Both the position numbers and the translations under genes were made by a program. 9,088 nt of DNA. It comes from Treponema sp. GTDB taxonomy: Bacteria; Spirochaetota; Spirochaetia; Treponematales; Breznakiellaceae. Where the stretch lies: contig JAISZE010000159.1 of NCBI GenBank assembly GCA_031269405.1, forward strand, positions 1-9,088. The letters are read 5' to 3'. Of this stretch, positions 1 through 5,887 are shown piece by piece. The notes beneath the pieces were generated by a model that did no database searches, was not told the DNA's origin, and saw only the letters and a program-made list of their open reading frames with translations. Numbering within the stretch: position 1 is the stretch's first letter; each line of letters begins with the position of its first letter.

Positions 1-104
<104 letters not shown>

Positions 105-179
105 GGTTTTGCTCCTTTATTAAGAAACTGTTTTTTCCGCCTCTATGGGCGGTTTATGCCGCATATTTAAGTTTATCGA

Positions 180-209
180 ATTGTATCCCTATAATGCCGC
201 AGCGGTCAA
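180..209 (-). promoter_or_regulatory. Sigma70-type promoter for the repeat-containing ORF
   Basis: On the minus strand TTGACC (209-204) and TACAAT (185-180) are separated by 18 bp. These are 5/6 matches to TTGACA and TATAAT. Transcription would start near 173, giving an untranslated leader of about 70 nt before the ATG at 104. That leader contains a small hairpin, CCGCC (152-148 on the minus strand) pairing with GGCGG (141-137), that does not cover the Shine-Dalgarno. The promoter points away from the transketolase gene and into the ORF at 104. Confidence 0.6.
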
Positions 210-326
210 GAGAGAAAACCGCGAAGGCGCAGAAGGCGAATAAGGGATAGAATTACGTTCTCCATCCTTCTTCGACTTTTTCGACTTAACGGTTTTTAAT
301 TTTTGTAGAGCTGAGTTTCCTTTTAC

Positions 327-2288
327 CTATTGACGGCTAATGATCGCCCCCAGGGCCGCTGCGGTAAAGCCCAGGTGTTCCGCTACCTTGGCGGCAGGGC
401 CGGATTCGCCGAACCGGTCTATCGAAAGGATATCCTCCGGTTTGGCCCAGCGTTCCCAGCCCTGGCGGACCCCTGCCTCGCAGGCGATGACCCGTATGCC
501 CGGAGGCACTATGCTGTCCCTTATGGCGGCAGGCTGGGACTCAAAGAGTTCCCGGCTTATCATGGAAACGACTTGCACGTTCCTGCCCGAAAGCCCTGCG
601 GCTTCCAGGGCCATGCCTACTTCTGAACCTGTGGCGATGACCACCGCATCGGGTTTGCCTTTGGCTTTTTTGGCCGTATAGGCCCCGGTGCGGATAGTAT
701 TCCGCCAATCGGGATCGTCCTTGGCGAAAACAGCGAGATCCTGCCTGGTCAGCGCAAGGGCTGTAGGGCCGTCTTCCCGTTCCATAGCCATAGCCCAGGC
801 CTCGGCGGTTTCTTCAGCGTCAGCAGGGCGGAAAACCCGCACATTCGGGATTGCCCTGAAGCTGGCCAGGTGTTCGACAGGCTGGTGGGTTGGGCCGTCT
901 TCGCCTACATAAATGGAATCGTGGGTAAGGACGTAAATCACCGGCTGTTTCATCAAGGCCGAAAGCCGCAGGGCGGGCCTCAGGTAATCGGCAAAAACCA
1001 TGAAGGTGGCGCAGAAAGAACGGAAGCCCCCGTGGAGGGAGATGCCGTTGGCTATAGCGGCCATGCCGAATTCCCGCACCCCGAAGTGGAAGTAGCGCCC
1101 GGCCCTGTCCGCTGCGGAATAAGCGGAAGTGTTAGGGAGGCCCACGGCGTTGGGGCCTTTAAGGTCCGCCGCGCCGCCTACCAGGTTCGCATTGGCCGTT
1201 GCTATGGCGGCGAGGGCCTTATTGCCCGCAGTCCTGGTGGCGATTTTTTCGCCTCGGGCAAAGGCCGGAAGGGCGGCGGCTGCGGCTTTGCCGGAATGGA
1301 AAGCGTCCCACTCCTTTTTCTTGTCAGGATTTTCCTTTGCCCAGGATTCGAATTCAGCAAGCCATTTTTCCCTTGATTGTTTCCACTCTTCCCTTTTGGC
1401 CTTAAAATACGTTTCCGCTTCAGGGGCTATGTAAAAATCTCCGGGAATGCCCAGGGCTTTTTTGGCGGCAGCCAGTTCTTCCGCCCCCAAGGGAGCGCCG
1501 TGGATGCCGGCGGTATTTTGCTTCCCAGGCGCCCCTTTCCCGATGACAGATGTCAGGATGATAAGGCTCGGCTTCTTTGTTTCAGCTTTTGCCTGCGAGA
1601 CGAGCCGGGCGATTTCTTCAAAGCCGTACATGGAACCTTTGAGGATCTGCCAGCCATAGGCTTCATAGCGCTTTGCGGTGTCTTCGGTAAAGGACAGATC
1701 GGTGCTGCCGTCGATGGTGATCTTATTGGAGTCGTAAAAAACGATGAGCTTCCCCAGCCCCAGATGGCCGGCCAGGGACGAGGCTTCCGCAGAGACCCCT
1801 TCCTGGAAACAGCCGTCGCCTGCAAGGACATAGGTGTAATGGTTTACTATTTTATGCTGAGGGGTATTGAAACGGGCCGCCAGCATAGTTTCGGCGATGG
1901 CAAAACCCACTGATGTGGCAAGGCCCTGACCCAGGGGGCCTGTGGTCATTTCGATGCCCGCAGCGGCGCCGTATTCAGGATGCCCCGCGGCAGGCGAACC
2001 AACTTGCCGGAAATTTTTGATATCGTCCATGGTCATGTCCCTGTACCCGCTAAGATGAAACAGGGAATAGAGGAACATGGAGCCGTGTCCCGCTGAAAGG
2101 ATGAACCTGTCCCTGTCGGGCCATTTTGGATCCTCCGGATCATGCCGGAGCAGTTCCCCGTAAAGGATGGCCCCAAGTTCGGCGGCGCCCATAACAACCC
2201 CCGGGTGTCCCGAATTGGCTTTCTGGATGGCGTCCATAGCCAGGGCCCTGACGGAAAGCGCGACTTTTTCCAGTGCTTTTGTGTCCAT
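327..2288 (-). CDS. tkt: Transketolase
   Basis: Thiamine diphosphate enzyme of the non-oxidative pentose phosphate pathway (EC 2.2.1.1), moving two-carbon ketol units between sugar phosphates in the cytoplasm. The 653-aa product has the usual family length. The N-terminal TPP domain has the SGHPG motif (His28), AGHGS (His68), GDG (157-159) followed by DSN ending at Asn188 for metal and diphosphate binding, and GIHGAP (His263). The middle pyrimidine-binding domain has REFGMA with the catalytic Glu406, LTHDS (His456) and GEDGPTHQP (His468). The C-terminal domain starts near residue 535 and holds IATGSEV. The start at 2288 is chosen because AAGGAG lies 6 nt upstream and MDTKALEKVA matches the normal transketolase N-terminus. 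An in-frame ATG at 2351 overlaps the upstream stop as ATGA, but would add 21 atypical residues. It is the last gene of a likely three-gene operon, 59 nt after the PTS IIA gene. No clear terminator follows the TAG stop at 327-329. Confidence 0.97.
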   Translation of the reverse strand: MDTKALEKVALSVRALAMDAIQKANSGHPGVVMGAAELGAILYGELLRHDPEDPKWPDRDRFILSAGHGSMFLYSLFHLSGYRDMTMDDIKNFRQVGSPAAGHPEYGAAAGIEMTTGPLGQGLATSVGFAIAETMLAARFNTPQHKIVNHYTYVLAGDGCFQEGVSAEASSLAGHLGLGKLIVFYDSNKITIDGSTDLSFTEDTAKRYEAYGWQILKGSMYGFEEIARLVSQAKAETKKPSLIILTSVIGKGAPGKQNTAGIHGAPLGAEELAAAKKALGIPGDFYIAPEAETYFKAKREEWKQSREKWLAEFESWAKENPDKKKEWDAFHSGKAAAAALPAFARGEKIATRTAGNKALAAIATANANLVGGAADLKGPNAVGLPNTSAYSAADRAGRYFHFGVREFGMAAIANGISLHGGFRSFCATFMVFADYLRPALRLSALMKQPVIYVLTHDSIYVGEDGPTHQPVEHLASFRAIPNVRVFRPADAEETAEAWAMAMEREDGPTALALTRQDLAVFAKDDPDWRNTIRTGAYTAKKAKGKPDAVVIATGSEVGMALEAAGLSGRNVQVVSMISRELFESQPAAIRDSIVPPGIRVIACEAGVRQGWERWAKPEDILSIDRFGESGPAAKVAEHLGFTAAALGAIISRQ

Positions 2289-2347
2289 GTAAATCTCCTT
2301 GATTACATCATTATTTAAAATAGCCGTAAAACTACATTTCCGGCTTG

Positions 2348-2833
2348 TCATTTCCAGTCCTGTTCCCTACCGTTAATAAAAGCGATAATATCATTCCCAG
2401 GCGCTTTTGCCCTGAGGAGTTCGAGAAAAGTTTCCTGTTGGCAGAAGAAGGTGATCTTCGATAATGTTTGAAGGTGCTGTTTCGCGGAAGAGGAGATGAT
2501 AAGCAGCAGGGTGTCCACGGGTTTGCCGTCCAGGGCTTTCCAGTCCACAGGCTGTTCCAGGAAGGCAAGGGCCGTGAACTGCCCGGCGGGATCGTTTATC
2601 ACCGGGTTCCGGGGATGGGGGAGGGCGATGCCCCGGCCGATGCTGGTGGACATAAGGGCTTCCCGTTCCAGCACTGTTTTAAGGAGATCCTCTTTGGAAA
2701 CCAAAAGCCCTGCCGGCAAAGCGCCGATACATGCGGTAAGAACTTCCCTGCTGGAATTTCCCGGAACCTTGTAATAAACCCCGCCTTTTGCGATTAATTC
2801 TCCCAGCCCCGTTTTGTCATCCGAATCGTCCAT
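2348..2833 (-). CDS. PTS EIIA type-2 (fructose/PtsN-like) domain protein
   Basis: A 161-aa protein with one PTS EIIA type-2 domain from about residue 28 to the end. The phospho-acceptor is His73 in the GRGIALPHPRNP motif, and the second conserved His is His120 in KQHLQTLSKI. The first 27 residues are a short acidic leader without a recognisable domain. Proteins of this family take phosphate from HPr; stand-alone members with no EIIB or EIIC partner usually regulate rather than transport. No EIIB, EIIC, HPr or EI gene is visible here, so a regulatory PtsN-like role is the better guess. It sits 22 nt after the large pRiA4b-domain gene and 59 nt before transketolase, in the same direction, so cotranscription is likely. 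The Shine-Dalgarno is weak (AAGGA about 10 nt before the ATG), which fits translation dependent on the upstream gene. The name ptsN is not assigned because the sequence does not separate PtsN from other single-domain EIIA proteins. Confidence 0.9.
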   Translation of the reverse strand: MDDSDDKTGLGELIAKGGVYYKVPGNSSREVLTACIGALPAGLLVSKEDLLKTVLEREALMSTSIGRGIALPHPRNPVINDPAGQFTALAFLEQPVDWKALDGKPVDTLLLIISSSAKQHLQTLSKITFFCQQETFLELLRAKAPGNDIIAFINGREQDWK

Positions 2834-2855
2834 CAGGTTTCCATCCTTATGTTAT

Positions 2856-4844
2856 TTACCGGTCCAGGCCCCGGCCCTTTATAATCAGGCCGGAACTCAG
2901 GTTTTTGTTGCATGCTTCCAAATTAAAATCCATAGGATCAAAATCCCGGCCAAGTTCCTCTTCCGCCCCCTGGCGTTCCGCGTCGGTGCCCCCCTCCAGG
3001 GCGGAAATAAACCGGCGAAAACGTAAGGGGCCGCCGACGAATTCCGGAGGCGCCGCCCCGGCGCCGGCCACGCAGCGGGCGGGCTTTTGCTCTTCAGCCT
3101 CATACCTGGAAAGGAGCATGATTTTTACCGTCCATTTGGTTCCGTATTCATAGAGGAGTTCCATAATCCCCTGCTCTCCCAGTTCTTTTACCTCCAGGCC
3201 GGCGTCCAGGATTTTTTCGGCCCTGAACTGGTGCATCTGGGAATTTTTCCAGCCAAAAACAGCCTGGATGATCCGGTGGAGTTCCTCAAGGCGGCAGCTT
3301 TCGTTTACAAGTACCCGGCGCCACACCTCTGTCCCGCCTACGCTGAACTGGAGGAGCCGTTCCCCTTCGGCTTTGGGGCTTCCCTGGCGGACCAGGGAAA
3401 ATTTGTTCCGCCTGGAGTTCTCAAGGGAATCATCTATGAGTTCCCGTATATCTTCGTAGGTTTCGATCATGCTGTCCAGGGAGTTGTCCATGGCTTCAAG
3501 TTCTTCCTCCGGAGGAGGATCATCGGTATCAAGATCCTCCATCACCCCGGCGGCATGGCTTTGGATCTGCGAGAGCACGATGAAGGCATGCTTAGGCAGC
3601 CAGGAGAGATCCGTTTCGCCGCCGGTGAGCCGGGAGGCTATATCTATTACCGCCGTGTGGAGTTCTCCTACCCGCTGGCGTATGGGACCCATGGACTTGT
3701 CTGCAAAAGGGGAATAGCTTGTTTTGAATTCTTCTCTTACATCAGTGATGTAATCTTCCAGCAGACGCTGCTCATGGGCGTTGATTTTTACGCTTGGCGG
3801 AATGATCCTCTTTAAGACGGGGCCGGGATCTTCTTCCCTCCGGTAAAGGGAATCCCGTACATACGACTGGATCACGTATTCTGAAACAGGGATCTTTTTT
3901 TCCCAGAGGAGTTTTTCAATATCCGTCTTGTCCGGCCTGGTCTGGCTTCCGTCCAGCTCTTTCTGGTCAGGGATCTCTTTGCCGGCGAACCAGAACCGGG
4001 TTTCTATCCCGTAAGACACCGTCTCTATGCGGTCGGTTTTTTCGTAGAGGAATTCCTCCAGGGCATAGGCCGGGACCTCGCGCATCCTGCCGCTCCCGTA
4101 CCAGTAAGCGTAGAAAATTTGCTCTTCTGTGGAAGAACCGGGCCCCAGGATGTTGAAGGAATTCTCAAAGCCCGCCTCTGCGGCTTCAAACCAGGAATTG
4201 AGATCCTCCTCGGCCCATTCATCTTTGTCTACACGCTCAAGGGAGAAAGTTCCTTTCCGCCAATCAAGCGTTCTTACTACGAAACGATCGCCGGGAACAA
4301 AAGAGGTTTCCCGGTAGATATTCCGCATATCCAGGGTGTTTATAGATACTTCCGCAGGATCGTCATACAGGTCGTTGTTATAAGCTTTTTCGTTTTCCGG
4401 GTTGTCCCGGGCCACGTACTGCGGGGCGTATTCTTCGCCGAAAATAGTATAGTAACGGTAGAATTCTTTAGGGTCCCCTTCGGTAGTGGTAGTAGGTACG
4501 ATGCGGTCTTTCCAGTAAAAAACAAATTCCTGGGGAAGCAGTTCCTGGCGCCCGAAAGGAACGCAGCGGTGCCCGGGGATGAGGATCCCGTTGCGGAGTT
4601 CCAGCCTCGTAGGGCTTATGACAAAAGGCGCCTGTTCAAAATAACCCCGCCGGGACAACCATGTGCCGTTGTCTATACGGAAAGCGATGCGCCTGGAATC
4701 GAGGAAAGCGGTAATCTCCTCTCCCAGATGGTGGACCCGCTTGGAATCAATCATGCGGATATAAGCGACCGCCTCTTCCAGCTTGAAGGGCTGGGTCGTA
4801 CTATCGAGAAAATCGTAAAGCGCGTCTTCCTGGCTGTACGTCAT
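2856..4844 (-). CDS. Unknown protein with C-terminal plasmid pRiA4b ORF-3-like domain
   Basis: A 662-aa soluble protein. The last 150 or so residues match the plasmid pRiA4b ORF-3 family (PF07929): VWRRVLVNESCRLEELHRII, then FGWKNSQMHQFRAEKI, LLYEYGTKW, the Cys-Val-Ala-Gly turn followed by PPEFVGGP, and the closing GRDFDPMDFNLEACNK. The family has no firm biochemical function. The roughly 480 residues before it match nothing I recognise. They begin with a short helical region that could be winged-helix-like (about residues 10-65), continue as mixed beta-rich sequence with many aromatic residues, and end in an acidic helical stretch (about 435-475) that looks like a linker. No signal peptide or membrane segment is present. 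Start choice is uncertain: the ATG at 4844 gives MTYSQEDALYDF, and an in-frame ATG at 4895 would add a hydrophobic 17-residue leader. Neither has a Shine-Dalgarno. The 4844 start is preferred because a promoter-like pair ends just before it. First gene of the operon with PTS IIA and transketolase. Confidence 0.8.
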   Translation of the reverse strand: MTYSQEDALYDFLDSTTQPFKLEEAVAYIRMIDSKRVHHLGEEITAFLDSRRIAFRIDNGTWLSRRGYFEQAPFVISPTRLELRNGILIPGHRCVPFGRQELLPQEFVFYWKDRIVPTTTTEGDPKEFYRYYTIFGEEYAPQYVARDNPENEKAYNNDLYDDPAEVSINTLDMRNIYRETSFVPGDRFVVRTLDWRKGTFSLERVDKDEWAEEDLNSWFEAAEAGFENSFNILGPGSSTEEQIFYAYWYGSGRMREVPAYALEEFLYEKTDRIETVSYGIETRFWFAGKEIPDQKELDGSQTRPDKTDIEKLLWEKKIPVSEYVIQSYVRDSLYRREEDPGPVLKRIIPPSVKINAHEQRLLEDYITDVREEFKTSYSPFADKSMGPIRQRVGELHTAVIDIASRLTGGETDLSWLPKHAFIVLSQIQSHAAGVMEDLDTDDPPPEEELEAMDNSLDSMIETYEDIRELIDDSLENSRRNKFSLVRQGSPKAEGERLLQFSVGGTEVWRRVLVNESCRLEELHRIIQAVFGWKNSQMHQFRAEKILDAGLEVKELGEQGIMELLYEYGTKWTVKIMLLSRYEAEEQKPARCVAGAGAAPPEFVGGPLRFRRFISALEGGTDAERQGAEEELGRDFDPMDFNLEACNKNLSSGLIIKGRGLDR

Positions 4845-4854
4845 TAATATGACT

Positions 4855-4883
4855 ATAATGCCCCAAAGCGGAAAAATCTTCAA
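4855..4883 (-). promoter_or_regulatory. Possible promoter of the pRiA4b-domain/PTS IIA/transketolase operon
   Basis: On the minus strand TTGAAG (4883-4878) and CATTAT (4860-4855) are 17 bp apart; an overlapping TATAGT lies at 4857-4852. Transcription would begin only a few bases before the ATG at 4844, implying a leaderless or nearly leaderless message. That agrees with the absence of a Shine-Dalgarno. The match is moderate, and a promoter further upstream, near the palindromes, cannot be excluded. Confidence 0.35.
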
Positions 4884-4929
4884 GGCTGATGCCATGATGA
4901 GTCAGGGTTTTTTCGTGTTTCGGGTTAAG

Positions 4930-4946
4930 TGTATCAAAATGATACA
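4930..4946. promoter_or_regulatory. Palindromic regulator site, copy 1
   Basis: TGTATCA and TGATACA flank AAA: perfect 7-bp arms around a 3-bp centre at 4938. The 15-bp core is identical to that of the second copy, centred 40 bp away. The site lies 86 bp upstream of the minus-strand ATG at 4844 and about 200 bp upstream of the sigma54 element of hsp20. An identical pair of dyads in non-coding DNA is strong evidence for a dimeric DNA-binding protein. The regulator is unknown. The TGT-N11-ACA outline resembles, but is not the same as, the NifA-type TGT-N10-ACA enhancer. Confidence 0.75.
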
Positions 4947-4966
4947 TACATGGTCACTAATAACAC

Positions 4967-4989
4967 ACCTGTATCAAAATGATACAGGT
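4967..4989. promoter_or_regulatory. Palindromic regulator site, copy 2 (longer arms)
   Basis: ACCTGTATCA and TGATACAGGT flank AAA: perfect 10-bp arms, a 23-bp dyad centred at 4978. It shares the 15-bp core of copy 1 exactly, and the 40-bp centre spacing is close to four helical turns. The longer symmetry suggests this is the stronger of the two sites. It could serve the minus-strand operon, the plus-strand hsp20 gene, or both. Confidence 0.8.
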
Positions 4990-5125
4990 ATTGATTCCCT
5001 GTTTGCTGCCCAAAGCAGCGCCGTAGCGGTTTTTACACGAAACGGCCCGAAACCGGGCAGGTTCATTGTTCATAATTTGTTATATTATATGGAAATAAGG
5101 ATAATTCTAAAAAATAACGTAGATT
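4990..5125. other. Non-coding spacer with two small hairpins and an AT-rich stretch
   Basis: No credible gene is seen. GCTGC (5005-5009) can pair with GCAGC (5015-5019), and GCCCG (5045-5049) with CGGGC (5054-5058). Neither hairpin is followed by a T-run on either strand, so they are not read as terminators. From about 5068 to 5125 the DNA is strongly AT-rich. This lies between the paired palindromes and the sigma54 promoter, where flexible or bent DNA would help looping; that role is inference. An open frame on the plus strand (4849-5169) across the region has no coding character. Confidence 0.5.
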
Positions 5126-5149
5126 TTGGCTTAATTGCCAAGTTTGGCA
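5126..5149. promoter_or_regulatory. Overlapping palindromes across the sigma54 -24 element
   Basis: TGCCAA-GT-TTGGCA (5136-5149) is a perfect 6-2-6 inverted repeat that includes the GG of the -24 element. Its left arm also pairs with an upstream TTGGC (5126-5130) across TTAATT. The result is three alternating half-sites, TTGGC, GCCAA, TTGGC. A protein bound here would block sigma54 polymerase, so a repressor site is plausible. Part of the symmetry may simply come from the promoter word itself. Confidence 0.4.
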
Positions 5150-5160
5150 CGATTAATGCT
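5145..5160 (+). promoter_or_regulatory. Sigma54 (-24/-12) promoter of hsp20
   Basis: TGGCACG at 5145-5151, four bases, then ATGCT at 5156-5160. Against the consensus TGGCACG-N4-TTGCW only one base differs. The invariant GG (5146-5147) and GC (5158-5159) have the required 10 bp between them. Transcription should begin near 5171, about 116 nt before the hsp20 ATG. Established knowledge: sigma54 promoters need an activator bound upstream, and E. coli ibpB, another small heat-shock gene, has been reported to use sigma54. A sigma70 reading (TTGCCA 5135-5140, TATTAT 5160-5165, 19-bp spacer) is possible but poorer. Confidence 0.7.
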
Positions 5161-5175
5161 ATTATATAAGTGTTA

Positions 5176-5257
5176 GCCGGATAATCCAGAACCGGACGCC
5201 AATAAAGTCCGTTGGACCGGGGCAAAGCCCAAGGGTCCGGACTGAGAAACTACCGGC
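5176..5257 (+). promoter_or_regulatory. Folded 5' leader of hsp20 (candidate cis-acting RNA)
   Basis: GCCGG (5176-5180), starting about five bases after the predicted transcription start, can pair with CCGGC (5253-5257) to close the element. Inside, AGTCC (5206-5210) pairs with GGACT (5239-5243), GGACC (5214-5218) with GGTCC (5234-5238), and GGGC (5220-5223) with GCCC (5227-5230) around an AAA loop. This gives a long, nearly continuous hairpin. A competing fold pairs CGGAC (5193-5197) with GTCCG (5207-5211). GGAC and GTCC alternate five times, so alternative folds are built in. The Shine-Dalgarno (5274-5278) lies outside in an AU-rich linker. It matches no riboswitch class I recognise, and no FourU or ROSE-like anti-Shine-Dalgarno was found. 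Confidence 0.5.
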
Positions 5258-5286
5258 AGAACAAATAATTTATAGGAGATAAGATT

Positions 5287-5739
5287 ATGAAAGCTGTAAC
5301 CTTGTATCGTCCTGCTGTCCTTGAGAATGCCTTGAGTGAATTTGATCGCTGCATGGATTCCTTTTTCGGGGATAACTTCCTTACCCCGGCGGACCGGATC
5401 TTCAACAAGCTCCCTTCAGTGGATGTCCGGGAAACCGAAAAAGCCTATGTTATGGAAGCAGAACTTCCGGGCTTCGAAGAGAAGGATATTGAGGTCCATC
5501 TGGACAACAACACCCTGACTATTGAATCCAAAAAGGAAGAGGAAAAGAAAGAAGAGAGGAAGGACGGGACCTATCTCCTCCGGGAGCGCCGGAGCTCTTC
5601 TTTCAGCCGCTCCTTCAAACTGCCCGAGAACGCCGACCCCGAAGGCATCACCGCTTCCTTTAAAAACGGCGTCCTTTCTCTGGAAATTAAAAAGCGGAGC
5701 GAAGCCCAAAAACGGGTTATCCAGATTTCCAGGAACTAA
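5287..5739 (+). CDS. Small heat-shock protein, Hsp20/alpha-crystallin family
   Basis: An ATP-independent holdase chaperone of 150 aa, typical for bacterial small heat-shock proteins, acting in the cytoplasm as an oligomer that binds unfolding proteins. The N-terminal arm (1-43) carries the FDRCMDSFFGD segment common to the family. The alpha-crystallin domain covers about 44-137, with PSVDVRETEKAYVMEAELPG near its start and the signature ASFKNGVLSLEIKK (123-136) near its end. The C-terminal tail has the IxI anchor as Ile145-Gln146-Ile147. A highly charged Lys/Glu-rich loop lies at 82-93. AGGAG at 5274-5278 is 8 nt before the ATG. It is a single-gene unit: sigma54-type promoter and structured leader upstream, intrinsic terminator downstream. 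No CIRCE element was seen, so the HrcA type of control is not supported. Confidence 0.97.
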   Translation: MKAVTLYRPAVLENALSEFDRCMDSFFGDNFLTPADRIFNKLPSVDVRETEKAYVMEAELPGFEEKDIEVHLDNNTLTIESKKEEEKKEERKDGTYLLRERRSSSFSRSFKLPENADPEGITASFKNGVLSLEIKKRSEAQKRVIQISRN

Positions 5740-5780
5740 GGTCCCTGCGCCGGCCCTCTGACCGGTTACGACAGACCTAA

Positions 5781-5809
5781 GGCTGCCCCAAAAGGGCAGC
5801 CGTTTTTTT
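5781..5809 (+). terminator. Intrinsic terminator of hsp20
   Basis: GGCTGCCC (5781-5788) and GGGCAGCC (5794-5801) form a perfect 8-bp GC-rich stem with a 5-nt CAAAA loop, followed by G and seven T (5803-5809). It lies 41 bp after the hsp20 stop and separates it from murA. On the minus strand the stem has no T-run, so it works in one direction only. Confidence 0.96.
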
Positions 5810-5887
5810 GCGCTCATAGTACAGCCGCATTTTTCCTGTTCTAGCCAGGGAGTTGTTTTCTGCCTGGGATTGGGTTAAAGTCAACTC

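Noticed and set aside
131..152. CCGCC/GGCGG hairpin next to a T-run, as a terminator
   Set aside because: The T-run precedes the stem on the plus strand and is an A-run after it on the minus strand, so neither strand has terminator order.
2289..2351. Longer transketolase start at ATG 2351, overlapping the PTS IIA stop as ATGA
   Set aside because: The extra 21 residues are atypical for transketolase, and the ATG at 2288 has a proper Shine-Dalgarno and the family N-terminus.
4844..4895. Hydrophobic N-terminus of the longer 679-aa form as a signal peptide
   Set aside because: The leader comes from an unsupported start without a Shine-Dalgarno, and the rest of the protein looks cytoplasmic.
5045..5058. 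GCCCG/CGGGC hairpin as a terminator or small RNA end
   Set aside because: No T-run follows on either strand and no transcript is expected to end there.
4849..5169. Plus-strand open frame of 106 codons across the divergent intergenic region
   Set aside because: It lacks a Shine-Dalgarno, runs through the palindromes and the sigma54 promoter, and its translation has no family likeness.
5176..5257. Hammerhead or twister ribozyme in the hsp20 leader, suggested by CTGAGAAAC and AATAAAG-like words
   Set aside because: The conserved cores are incomplete: there is no stem between CUGA and GAAA, and the twister core is not assembled.
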